From NCBI GenBank assembly GCA_949825045.1, contig OX463829.1, positions 7,874,001-7,938,000 on the forward strand: a stretch of 64,000 nt of DNA, read 5' to 3'. Shown here in pieces: positions 41,701-50,796 of this stretch (positions are counted from its first letter, which is position 1; each line of letters opens with the position of its first letter). The position numbers were made by a program, and so were the translations under genes. The notes beneath the pieces were generated by a model. It worked only from the letters and a program-made list of their open reading frames with translations, had not been told where the DNA came from and ran no database searches. Origin of the DNA: Argyresthia goedartella. Taxonomy: Eukaryota; Arthropoda; Insecta; Lepidoptera; Argyresthiidae.

Positions 41701-43968
41701 GGGTTAATAGGTGCCGTGATAGTGAAGGCAAAAATATTTATTCAGCAACTTTTCAAAACCAAGACAGATTGGGATGCGCAACTGTCACCAGAACTAACAG
41801 AAGAATGGAAGAAATTCTATTCCGAGATCTCATTTTTGCAACAATTAAGAATACCAAGATTTACACTCCTTTCAAATTGTATAAAAATTGAAATCCATGG
41901 ATTTTCTGACAGCTCTAACAAGGCATATGGTGCCGTTATCTATCTTAGATCTATGGATGAAGTAGGTAATATCCAAGTTCACCTACTGTATACCAAGTCA
42001 AGGGTCGCGCCAATAAAAAGTCAAACTATACCCAGATTAGAACTTTGCGCAGCCCTACTACTCGCAACTCACATAGATAGGGTAAAAAAGGCTCTTAAAT
42101 GTGATATAAAAAACATTTACCTATGGTCGGATTCAAGCATCGTACTAGCATGGCTAAAAAACGATAGCTTAAAACCTAACTGTTTTGTAAACAACAGAAT
42201 TGCACAAATACTTGCAATCACAAACAAAACAGACTGGAGATGGGTGTCGTCAGAAGACAACCCAGCTGACCTTTTGTCACGAGGAGTGGATCCAAGTAAA
42301 CTAGGAAATACGCGTATGTGGTGGTGTGGGCCATCATGGTTGAGTCAACAAAATAGTACTTGGCCGGTGCGTAGTGAGCCATTGTTGTCGAACCATGACT
42401 CAAGGCTTGAAGATACTACAACAACTAGTAGTTTCCCTACTCAAACTTATGCAAACCCCACCTTCCAGTACCTATTTCACAAATGGTCTAGTGACACGAA
42501 GATAGTACGTGTACTTGGTTATGTATTGCGTTTTATACATAACCTGAAGTGCAAGGTACGTACGTCCCAGCCGGATAATAGATTAGTAGGTCCATTATCG
42601 GTAAAAGAAATTAGTAATTCCTTACACACATTAATTAAACAGTCTCAAATCGAATCCTACCCACAGGAATATAATCTCCTATTAAAAAATAACCCATTGC
42701 CAAATACATCTAAATTATTATCGTTACAGCCATTTATTGTTGACGGATTAATTCGCGTGGGCGGGAGGATAACTCACTCACAATACTCATATAATAAAAA
42801 ACACCCTTTATTACTTCATCATGAACACATTCTTACCAACCTTATTATGCAAGGCGAACATGTAAGATTGTTCCATGCAGGACCCCAATTATTACTAGCC
42901 ACCATTCGCGACCGTTTCTGGCCCACAAAGGGAAAAATGATGGCTAGAAAAATAGTAAATAAATGCGTCACATGCTTTAGAGCTAAACCTAAAACGACTA
43001 CACCAGTTATGGGTAACTTACCTGCATCAAGGTTAAACCCAGCGCCCCCATTTAGTAGCACTGGGTTGGATTATGCTGGGCCCTTTAATATACGGGACAG
43101 GAGAGGACGTGGTTACAAGGTAAATAAATGCTATATCGCGGTATTTATTTGCCTAGTAACAAAGGCCGTTCACCTGGAATTAATTACAGGACTCGAGTCG
43201 GCCGCATTCATGGCAGCGCTTCGTAGGTTCATAGCACGAAGAGGTAAACCAGCAGAATTGGTGAGTGACAATGCCACTACATTCCATGGCGCGAACAATG
43301 AAATTAAAGAATTGTTTACCTTCTTAAAGGAAAAATCGAGCGAATTATCATCTCAATGCGCAGACGAGGGTATAAGGTGGAACTTTATTCCTGTTTACGC
43401 TCCCCATATGGGAGGTCTGTGGGAGGCAGCCGTCAAAAGCTGCAAGTATCATATGAAACGAGTTTTGAGTCAGGCTTTGTTGACATATGAAGAATTTGTT
43501 ACCATTATAGTTCAAATAGAAGCAATATTAAATTCCCGTCCCTTGTGTCCCATTTCTAATTCTGAACCTATACCTATCCTAACGCCAGCTCACTTTTTGG
43601 TCGGCAGATCACTGACATCGCTACCAGAACAGGACTATACCGATGTGCCTCAAAATAGGCTAACACACTTTCAACAACTTCAACAGATCACACAAAACTT
43701 TTGGAGAAGATGGTCACGCGACTATATCAACACGCTGCAGGAGCGGACAAAGTGGAGGAGCGCCCGTGGTCCGGGCCTCGCCGCAGGGGTCGTCGTCCTG
43801 GTACGAGAAGAACGCTTACCACCCTGCCAGTGGAAGATGGGGAAGATCGTCGCAACGCAGCCTGGGAGCGACGGCATCGCTCGCGTCGCTATCATAAAAA
43901 CCGCGAAAGGAACGATCAAACGCGCGTTTAACAACATATGTCCGCTACCGCTATCGAACGTTGATTGA
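38713..43968 (+). CDS. BEL3 gag-pol polyprotein
   Basis: 1751 codons from the first ATG after the leader (MDVSSNLKEL) with no internal stop. Domains by residue: gag core about 130-290 (PEISLPTFSGDVRQWLEF ... CLQGSALEVI); zinc knuckles from 343 (CPVCSGSHFITQC, then CFNCLSSTHIFSNC...CRLCKRKHH); protease with catalytic D484 (LLDSGSQSNFI); reverse transcriptase about 740-960 with VVFDASCK, the active site YMDD at 881-884; RNase H with D1066 (GFSDSS) and D1140 (WSDSSIV) and the NPADLLSRG block; integrase HHCC zinc domain about 1380-1435, and catalytic D1453 (GLDYAGPF), D1519 (SDNATTF) and E1571 (GLWEAAVKS); DUF5641-type tail to the end. Typical length for a single-frame BEL polyprotein. Processing by its protease would give particle, polymerase and integrase. 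Everything needed for retrotransposition seems present. Confidence 0.95.
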   Translation: MDVSSNLKELKSKRGVAKRKLTLFKKYIDSINPAALTAESVIDIKLRMEKLPDLYEDFCRTQDCIDTMSQDEDLDTEMSERETFDQVFYRLSAKAKVLVATKDTKPKHEGQPPPPPPPLVDSESIKYPEISLPTFSGDVRQWLEFRDTFDALVNQSKMQPIIKFKYLRSCLQGSALEVISSLDYTSESYTLAWQLLCERYNNPRVLVFNHLQALFDINTVSTTASSLRNLHENISKHVRTLRSLNVPVENWDLIIIYILQNKLDTKLKFKWEEKNNSRKLPTLQEFKAFLRDRADLLETTGSAERTDAGGSGNPAATPSRKTMVTTSDPTKVQSKFNSKPNQCPVCSGSHFITQCQKFQTLDVGARIRTVNKLRLCFNCLSSTHIFSNCRASTCRLCKRKHHTLLHRSDDTNQTTTTTFTKEQPPNQPSTNNNQLVNTTQTSSIQNNTYSQSVHPQPKPVLLSTAQVFILDKHNQPQRLRALLDSGSQSNFITEDACNKLQLDRKSFNMQVIGFNNSVSNVQHYCDINLNSLDNTYQTNMTCFIVPTICSLNVILPEKNCLRIPSRYQLADSGYCSPGEVDLIIGAEQFYNLMCIGQHKLGVGLPTLQRTRLGWVISGSVNSILETKSVRCNFVIENQLQRFWEIEEGSVPCLPGDETQCEEIFLKTHTRNSDGNFVVEIPLKLPSRELGKSRHIAYRRFKALESKFQRNPYFKQKYVEFMQEFEQSGHMIKINNNYENTYNFLPHHAVTRESPTTPIRVVFDASCKTDSGLSLNDLQYKGAIQQDDLIDILLRFRTYKYVINADIEKMYRKIYLSPEQHQLQCIFWRENTNQKLQVYALTTLSFGLKAAPHIATRCLLQLAYENQNTFPIAAETITSQFYMDDLLYGGTDEQQVATVAKQVDDILRKANFILRKWKSNSETILNRVGVGKSENTHQTTKPTDLPTELGDKIHKVLGLAWCDNSDQFMYTIKKDQSTNPLTKRKVLSIISSIFDPLGLIGAVIVKAKIFIQQLFKTKTDWDAQLSPELTEEWKKFYSEISFLQQLRIPRFTLLSNCIKIEIHGFSDSSNKAYGAVIYLRSMDEVGNIQVHLLYTKSRVAPIKSQTIPRLELCAALLLATHIDRVKKALKCDIKNIYLWSDSSIVLAWLKNDSLKPNCFVNNRIAQILAITNKTDWRWVSSEDNPADLLSRGVDPSKLGNTRMWWCGPSWLSQQNSTWPVRSEPLLSNHDSRLEDTTTTSSFPTQTYANPTFQYLFHKWSSDTKIVRVLGYVLRFIHNLKCKVRTSQPDNRLVGPLSVKEISNSLHTLIKQSQIESYPQEYNLLLKNNPLPNTSKLLSLQPFIVDGLIRVGGRITHSQYSYNKKHPLLLHHEHILTNLIMQGEHVRLFHAGPQLLLATIRDRFWPTKGKMMARKIVNKCVTCFRAKPKTTTPVMGNLPASRLNPAPPFSSTGLDYAGPFNIRDRRGRGYKVNKCYIAVFICLVTKAVHLELITGLESAAFMAALRRFIARRGKPAELVSDNATTFHGANNEIKELFTFLKEKSSELSSQCADEGIRWNFIPVYAPHMGGLWEAAVKSCKYHMKRVLSQALLTYEEFVTIIVQIEAILNSRPLCPISNSEPIPILTPAHFLVGRSLTSLPEQDYTDVPQNRLTHFQQLQQITQNFWRRWSRDYINTLQERTKWRSARGPGLAAGVVVLVREERLPPCQWKMGKIVATQPGSDGIARVAIIKTAKGTIKRAFNNICPLPLSNVD

Positions 43969-44409
43969 AGCTAAAACTTAGTTAATTTAAAACCTACCTT
44001 TCAGTATTACCTACTTTTAGTTAAGCTAACTAACAATTTATACTAAGGTTTCATTATTATTTAATACTTACCATACTTACCATTAATTACATACCTAATT
44101 GCCACTGTTATATAAGAAGTTATAATAAAACATGTCCCTACTGTCGTTTCATTCCATAATAAGCAGAGTAGGCATAAACAGTTTCATTCATTGTTAACTT
44201 ATCAGTTCAATTCATTGTAAGTATTGTACCTTCATATTAAAATATTAGTTGTTGACACTAGCATGGACACTAGCTAGTTCTGCTCCCCTTGAAAATGAAA
44301 TTAGTACATAAACATAGTATATTAGTTCTCCTAGTCAGTACCTATAAATCTATATAGTTCCATCCCTTTCATTATTATTGAAATATTCCATTTCAATGGG
44401 GGCAGGATA
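43969..44409 (+). other. BEL3 3' untranslated region and polypurine tract
   Basis: About 440 bp AT-rich, no frame, ending with the polypurine tract AATGGGGGCAGGATA (44395-44409) directly before the 3' LTR, where plus-strand DNA synthesis would be primed. Confidence 0.75.
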
Positions 44410-44741
44410 TGTTGAGTCCAAAACTTAACATATGTACCTGTATAGAGTATACCTGTATAATTTATTACTGTTATTTGGAAAAGCGCCATCTATAGATTTC
44501 ATTGTATATTATTTGCATTACAAATTGACCTTGATCTGACTGATCACACGTTAGACATGTATAAGCTTGAAGCATTTTATGATAGATGGCGCTAGTAGTC
44601 TAAACCGCCTACTAACTGTGCTATAAATTGGTAGACATAAGGAATTTCTCTCTCTTTGCCTTGCAACCGTCCAATACAACGCACGTATCAATTTCGGCCT
44701 TTTCATTTCGCTCCTTCACCCTCTATGTCCCGAGTGCGACA
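44410..44741 (+). repeat. BEL3 3' LTR
   Basis: I found no difference from the 5' LTR over 332 bp. It is followed by CATGT, the second copy of the target duplication. Confidence 0.93.
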
Positions 44742-45899
44742 CATGTTTATCATCTCCAGCAACATCAACCAGTAGCTCCGCGGGAACAGTAGACCTGGCC
44801 TGTCCAGAATCTCAAGTATGCGAGTCTGCCAGAGGTACATCAGAATTTAGACGATCGATGATCAGTCAGTCATTGATGAAAAGACGAAACCGCGTTTCCA
44901 CTGGAAACTGAATTTTGGGAATTTACCTATCCATACCGTGGCCCATCTATCACAGAAATTTCAGGTGTCTAGCTTTATCTACAGGGGGGGTTGAAAATAC
45001 CCCGAAGCAACTTCCATTCCTCTCCCCTTTTGCATTTTCCTTGCAATATCCTGTGCAGAATGAAGTTTCGAGTGCGCCTCTCAAGTCCGATTGAAATCTG
45101 TCGACAAACACACGACGTTGATGCCACAGCAAACATCCTCCTATTTCCCACAATAAAAAAAAAACAAGAAACTTGTGTGCCTTACAAAATTGGCTGAAAA
45201 ATGTGACATGAAGGCAAGAACAGACAGTCGGACAAAGACACTTTTACCAATCTTGAAACTGGACGTCTCGCACGCCCGGTCAACCAAGATAACCACAAGA
45301 ATAGAAATTCAGACGATAGTAAGTGTCACATTCATGCTCTAAGTTCACCAACATGTTCATCCTCTCCAAAGATCACAATCACAAAAGTGCTCTTCAAGAA
45401 TCACTTCACAGAGTCAAACCATGACCCTCTCTGGCCTTTGGCAAGACCCAACCAACTGAACCGCGCACACCTTACTCAATCATCATAGCATCATAGAAAT
45501 ATTGACTGAATCCGAGTATTCGGCAAACTATTTTGCAGCTTTGCCCAACAAAGCTCAATACTCTCCTTCCAGTCTTGCATCGGCCAAAATCCGTGTCTGA
45601 AAGACACGAGGCGGTAAGAGTATCTGAATTTACATCTAATTTTAACCCATGTCTTAATGACAACAAACAAAATCCTATTGTCCTAATCCTATTCTAAATA
45701 AAAATACCAGTAGCCCTGTGGACAGTAGACCTCGCTAACAGAAGGGACTGTGAACCCATTTTTTAAGGAAGTATTTTGGATTCAAACAAAATCAAGTAGT
45801 AAAGTAGCCGCATCAATATCTTTGTAAACTACATTTTGCGATTTAAAATACAATCTATTGACTTTTCACGAAAATAGTTATAGTCTATTTCACTCACTC
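44742..45899. other. No gene recognised
   Basis: About 1.15 kb right of BEL3. One forward frame near 44750-44910 looks protein-like (SSPATSTSSSAGTVDLACPE) but has a stop soon after and matches nothing I know. No other motif. Confidence 0.45.
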
Positions 45900-46290
45900 T
45901 CATGGTCTGTATAAATCCTCTTTTGAGCAATTTAAAAAGCATGTTAAAGCGACTTTGTCGAAAAAGGGATATTACAATGTTCAAGATTACTTAAATGACA
46001 GGACTGTATGGGGTTGATCTGGCTCAACACAGACCTTGCTGTTAATAGTTTTGTAATTATTTATTCCTGCTTATCAATCATAACAATTAAATTTTTCATA
46101 TTTGTATTAGTTAAGCACAACCTATTTTTAAAAGAGATCTAAAAATCAATCTGTGGGAGTTTCTACGCCCTCCTGCTTCTCCCACAGTGGTCCAATGTAG
46201 AGAAGAGGCAAAAAATTACGTTTGCTAAGTATATGTAAATATCTACAGTAATAAAGTACTTTGACTTTGACTTTGACTTCTTCCTTTTCT
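45900..46290 (+). mobile_element. LINE family A 3' end (copy 3)
   Basis: Plus-strand end of a family A LINE: the last ORF2 residues (FKKHVKATLSKKGYYNVQDY ... NDRTVWG, then stop at about 46016) and the 3' UTR to the repeated tail TTTGACTTTGACTTTGACTT (about 46260-46280), preceded by AATAAA. It shows where copies 1 and 2 should end. Only the last 390 bp were inserted: a strongly 5'-truncated copy. Confidence 0.85.
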
Positions 46291-47389
46291 AAAATGTCTC
46301 CTACTTCGAGGAGTCCAAATTTGGTATGTTTTGAAAAGATTTCTTGGATTTTTAGAAAACAGGCAGCTGAAAGGTAATGGTGTAGTATATTGTTAGAACC
46401 GGCTCATGAAGCCCTTTAATAAAACCCATACAAAAAAATTATGACGTCATGACTACCCCCCCAAGGGGAAAATCGAGAAAAGCTCTCGACAAAAAAAGAA
46501 CTTTTAATTCAAGGAATACGTGTGCCAAGTTTTGTGAGGATCGCCTGAAAACTGTGGCCCCTAGACCGGAACTGACAGACATAGAGACAGAAGAAAGCAA
46601 ATCGGCCTCCTATCTTGTCAAAATGGAGCCCTTCGCTCGCTTGGTCAAAAATGTTCGAATACATCTCAGCTTAAACACTAGCAGCGCACTTTCCTTTCAA
46701 ATATTGAGATCTAGTGTCTGTCCTACATCATCCATCAGCCATTATGAGTTGGTTAGAATTCTAGAGGGTTGGCTCCAGTCACTCTATTTACAGTGCAATC
46801 AAAAGAAAATATCATCACCAGCTTTGAAATCTCAGTGTCAAGACAATCTCGTTTCAAGTAGTAGCTAACACGATTTTTGCAGGTATTTAAAAAAAAAATG
46901 GTTCATGATATCTGCAACAGCGAACGCCTCCAATTGGCACGAATGGAACGTAGAAGACTCTGTTGGTTTTTGCTGAAATTTGCCACATCATTACAACTTG
47001 AACAGAATAACTCCTCATCCCTCTCCCGCAAAAAGGCTGCACTGTACAAGCCTACACCAAGTAATCCATGTACGTAGAAAGACTAGGGCGTTACCCAAAC
47101 GTAGGCTGGATCATTCAACCGCTTCAGCTGCAGACCCCATGAAACACAAATAGTAAGCGAACTGCACCAAAATAATTTGCGATAACAACGAAACAAGAAT
47201 AGCGTCAGAAATCAGCTCGGACAACCTGCCATAGAACAAAAACAAACTGTCTAGAATAATAACAACTCAAAGAATATCACACATTAAGAACAAGAGAGCC
47301 GCTTTACACCAAAAGATAAAATCAAACCACAGGCCCAACTACATCTATGAACTTGTAAATTCAACAAAGTCGTAAACATTTCCTTGGCC
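46291..47389. other. No gene recognised; includes a short dispersed-repeat piece
   Basis: Frames at 46449-46868 and 46877-47077 have no motif. The stretch AATACGTGTGCCAAGTTTTG to GACCGGAACTGACAGACATA (about 46514-46585) resembles a common lepidopteran repeat segment, so the first frame is probably repeat-derived. Confidence 0.45.
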
Positions 47390-47394
47390 GATCT

Positions 47395-48515
47395 TTTTCT
47401 TTTTACATAGCTTCAAAATGCTTTAGGATTATGTTTCAGACCGCATTCTACTTTGTTCAAGTATTCTCTATAACGTGTGTTAAAAAGCCTGTCACATCGC
47501 TTCCAGAGAATTTGGTATTCTTGCCTGTCCCTAGGATTTTTGTACCTTTGCGCCCGTAGTCTCAATTTGTTTTTTCTTTAAGCAACTTAATTAGGTCTGT
47601 GCTGAACCATAGGGGATGTGTCTGGTTGCGAGATTTCCTCCTGGGAACATGCAGTAAAATTACATCTCTCAATTTCTCGTAGAAAATCTCGACATGTGCA
47701 TCAGTATTGTCAGAATTTATAAAACATTTTGGCCAATCTATTGATTTAAGACTTGGTATGATTTTCTCAAAATCAGCTTTAAAGAAATTGTAGTCAGTTC
47801 TAGGATTAGGTGGTAGAACATTTGTGTTTACATTTCAAAACGTGTATTAATGGATAATTGAGGATGGTAGGGGTCCAATTTACTGATGATGTGGTCTGGT
47901 CTAGTAACGTCACAAGGAGTACTACTAAGAACCAGATACAAGATCTTGTCTTGGTAGTTTTTGACTGCATTGAATTGATGCATATCGGTTAGGGACATGA
48001 AATCAACCAGGGCATGGCCAAACTTGTTATGATAATTGTTCGGTGTGAAACCCTCGCTTTGCGCGTCATCACCTACAGACCAGGTTATGAAGCTCATATT
48101 GAAATCACCAACCACAATGTAATCGTCCTCCCAGTATATCCGTGGTATTTTCTAAGTAGGCATTAATTTCAGGAAACTTTGGTGGTGTCGATAGGTACAC
48201 TACACCTATGCCAATACGTTTAAGGAACCTTCCCTCCATCAACCCAACTACAATCCACAAATCCTCACAGCTACTTTCCCAATCTTTCATTCTGATAGAG
48301 TTAATTGTTTTTTTTACGGCTATTAACACGCCTTCCCCGTCAAGTTTGTTCACCAAATCAGACCCCACATCTCGGTCGCGTCGATAAATTTGATATCTTT
48401 GGTCTGCAATTTCACAATTATTGATATTGTCATTTAGCCAGGTTTCAGTAAGTATTATTATATCATAATTGTTTTGTAAGATATTCTTGTAAATTATATG
48501 TGTTTTAGATCGCAT
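47395..48515 (-). pseudogene. LINE family E ORF2: endonuclease and linker, frameshifted
   Basis: Two main frames. 48515-48105 begins inside the endonuclease: YDIIILTETWLND (with the catalytic E-T-W), then GGVLIAVKK-like GEGVLIAVKK. 48115-47828 continues with VGDFNM (the catalytic D-F-N), then DHIISKLDPYHP. Below that, a third frame reads RRKSRNQTHPLWFSTDLIKL and AFWSYVKRKRS, the usual linker before reverse transcriptase, down to about 47395. Frame changes occur near 48110 and 47560. No reverse transcriptase follows. Confidence 0.8.
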
Positions 48516-48602
48516 TCCTCTCAGATTTTGATAGTAAATATTCGCGAATTATATACAGGAAAACCAATAAACTTTCACGTGGTACAGAACCATAAAATAA
48601 TA

Positions 48603-49877
48603 TTAAACTAGTTTATTTAAAAAATTAACACTTGTTATAATAACAGCAGGCAAGTTTTCAGCTTTACGCATGTAGATTTTTCCATTCCTGACCCAGACAA
48701 ACTTGTATCCAATCTCCTTAGATTTAATTCGAACAGCAGCATGCAATGACCATCTGTCAGGAGTTAAATGTTCGCCCAAGAAAATAGCTGACTTTTCTCC
48801 ACCTAGGCCAATCAAACTACTGTTGAGCTTCTCTTGCTTATGGTCTCGATTGTACTTAGATACTGCTGCCAGAAGATCGTCGCGACATCGGGGGCTTCGT
48901 AGTTTGGCAATGACAGTTCTGGGACGACTACGGCTGGAGTCCGTTTTGGCGACTCTAAAGCAGGATAAGATGTCCCTGTCCTCAACAGGCAGTGATGCCA
49001 CCTTGCCGATTTGTACTAGTGTCTGAGTAAGGTTCTCGGTTTTGAATTCGGGTATTCCATTTATTTCCAAGTTGGCCTCTCGAGCACGTTGTTCCATGAG
49101 TGAGACATGATTAGAGAGCTCTTTCTCATTCGACTTGAGTAGCTCATTTGAAACCAGCAGCGCCTTTATATTATCTTCTCGTGACAGTAACTGACGGTTC
49201 ATATCGTCGTAACGTCCGTCGATAAAGGACACCGCCTCAATGAGTTCAGTTACTTGTTTTTGAAATGGTGCCAGTTCTCGAGCTAAAGCGTCCTTTAGGA
49301 TTCTCGGTAGCTCGGAGCGCAAACACTTGGAGATCTCGGAGCTTATCAGGGCAGGCAAGTGGTTGTCCCCATATGCAGACATCGCACCAACTCCAGTTTC
49401 AGATGTTGCTCCTGCTCCATCCTCATTCGTGGTAGTAGCTGCATTGTTGATGACACTGTCTTCCCTACCACTTCTTATGCTAGTCTCAGGGACGTCGCAA
49501 CCGTCGCTAACTCCACCGCCGCCGCTTCCATCCCCATTACCATCGCCTATCATTTCACTGTTGACTTCGCCGTCCACATTGCCGTTTCCATCACCGCTGC
49601 TGGCGTTGCTACCTACACCTTCGTCAGATTTAGACGCGGAAGAAGTTGTCCGTAAGGTAGCGAGATCACCCAAGTTCCTAACTGTAGTACTTGCATTGTT
49701 GCCAGTCTTCTTCTGCTTAGACTGGCATAGTGGACAAATCCATGTTTTAAGGCGATTTGGGGTCATGGATCTGATACCGGTGCAGAGGGAGCAATAGACC
49801 TCTTTACATGACTGAGAAGAGCAGCTGTAGTACTTTACATCTCTGGCAGCAGTGGATTTACAACCGGCGCATTTCAT
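48603..49877 (-). CDS. LINE ORF1 protein: PHD-like finger, coiled coil and Baculo_FP-type domain
   Basis: 424 codons, intact, starting MKCAGCKSTAARDVKYYSCS. Residues 1-55 carry a Cys-rich PHD-like finger (C3, C6, then C...C and WICPLCQS). Residues about 60-165 are low-complexity (Gly/Asn/Asp/Ser-rich with repeated GDGNG). Residues about 195-265 are charged and heptad-like, a probable coiled coil for multimerisation. Residues about 270-415 (LEINGIPE ... IFLGEHLTPDRWSLHAAVRI ... KEIGYKFVWVRNGKIYMRK) match the RRM-like and Baculo_FP C-terminal module of CR1-group ORF1 proteins. It should bind the element RNA as an RNP in the cytoplasm and nucleus. It is the only intact gene of this copy. Confidence 0.85.
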   Translation of the reverse strand: MKCAGCKSTAARDVKYYSCSSQSCKEVYCSLCTGIRSMTPNRLKTWICPLCQSKQKKTGNNASTTVRNLGDLATLRTTSSASKSDEGVGSNASSGDGNGNVDGEVNSEMIGDGNGDGSGGGGVSDGCDVPETSIRSGREDSVINNAATTTNEDGAGATSETGVGAMSAYGDNHLPALISSEISKCLRSELPRILKDALARELAPFQKQVTELIEAVSFIDGRYDDMNRQLLSREDNIKALLVSNELLKSNEKELSNHVSLMEQRAREANLEINGIPEFKTENLTQTLVQIGKVASLPVEDRDILSCFRVAKTDSSRSRPRTVIAKLRSPRCRDDLLAAVSKYNRDHKQEKLNSSLIGLGGEKSAIFLGEHLTPDRWSLHAAVRIKSKEIGYKFVWVRNGKIYMRKAENLPAVIITSVNFLNKLV

Positions 49878-49900
49878 TTTGTAGTCCTCACAGAGACAAT

Positions 49901-50284
49901 TGATTAGGTTCTAGTCACGTGTCGCTTCTATGTAGGCGCTCAATGACCGCAGCACTGGACAGGTGAATCACTATACACAGTTGCTATGCTCGTGCGCCCC
50001 GGTCCTACTGCGCGCAACACTGACCTGAACGTAGAACACTTAACCGCGAGAATAGCATTCACGGGCGCCTTACTCGTTTGTAGCCACGGCGGCACTTAGC
50101 GAATAAGATAGTTATCAAAATTAGATTTATAGCTTGTTAGGGAGCACGTTACGAGGTATAACTATCACTGGTACTCCGTATTGCAAGCCAATAACACTTT
50201 TCAGACAAATTCGCAACTTAAACTGCCGTAATTTATTTAAATGTGAGGGACAGATAACGCAAACTGTTGATGATTTGACCGTTC
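49901..50284. other. Probable LINE 5' UTR and spacer
   Basis: The part next to ORF1 is probably the family E 5' UTR; the rest has nothing recognisable. Confidence 0.4.
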
Positions 50285-50456
50285 CGTCAAAGATAAATAT
50301 AAATAAATTTTAAATATAAATACATATATAAATTATTAATACATATATAAATTATAAATACTACCTATATTTCTAAAGAGATAGGAAGTGCTTCTTCACA
50401 CGACTTTTAAAAATATTGAGAGTAGGACTATCCCTGATGGTGCAGGGGAGTGCATT

Positions 50457-50792
50457 TCACAACCGAATGGCCCGGTGCTCGTAAGATGCGGTGTTATGTT
50501 GTGGGGTCGTGAGTATAGAAACTGTGTGGGTCCTCCGAGGCCTGCTGGAAGAAACAAATTGAAAACGGTCTCCTAGGAAGGTTGGATAGCGTGGATTCCG
50601 CAAAATGTTGTAGAGGAGGTGGAGGATGTGAGAATCCCGACGAAGACGGATCGGAAGCCACTTCAACTCTTTACGATGCTGTGATACATGGTCGTATTTG
50701 CGCAGCCCGAAGATAAACCGAATCCCGAGATTTTGAAGTCGTTCGAGTTTGTTCAGTAATTTTTCGTCAGCACTGACCCAGCAGACATCAGC
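50457..50792 (-). pseudogene. LINE family B ORF2 C-terminal part
   Basis: Resumes after the insertion: ADVCWVSADEKLLNKLERLQ, IRFIFGLRKYDHVSQHRKEL, FQFVSSSRPRRTHTVSILTT and YEHRAIRLW, the standard ending of such LINE proteins. The 3' UTR follows to about 50285 with TATAAATA-rich sequence. Confidence 0.82.
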
Positions 50793-50796
50793 ATAA

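Larger units (their letters stand above)
37822..44741 (+). mobile_element. Intact BEL/Pao retrotransposon (BEL3)
   Basis: 6920 bp. LTRs of 332 bp (37822-38153, 44410-44741) read as identical when compared by eye. The flanking 5-bp duplication is CATGT (37817-37821 and 44742-44746). A primer-binding site follows the 5' LTR, a polypurine tract (AATGGGGGCAGGATA, 44395-44409) precedes the 3' LTR, and one 1751-codon frame encodes gag and pol with all catalytic motifs. There is no env-like frame. All this indicates a very recent insertion that could be autonomous. It lies outside any recognised gene. Confidence 0.95.
47390..49900 (-). mobile_element. CR1-group LINE (family E), 3'-incomplete
   Basis: Minus-strand element with intact ORF1 (49877-48603) and the endonuclease plus linker of ORF2 (48515 to about 47395), where recognisable sequence ends before the reverse transcriptase. 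Since LINE truncation normally removes the 5' end, loss of the 3' end here points to a later deletion or rearrangement. Confidence 0.8.

Noticed and set aside
37822..44741. BEL3 as an endogenous virus with an envelope gene
   Set aside because: No third frame between pol and the 3' LTR; it is a retrotransposon of gag-pol type.
44750..44910. Protein-like Ser-rich forward frame right of BEL3 as a host exon
   Set aside because: Short, soon interrupted, no partner exon found left of BEL3.
46449..46868. Plus-strand frame of 139 codons as a host gene
   Set aside because: Includes a segment resembling a dispersed repeat and has no domain; no splice structure is evident.
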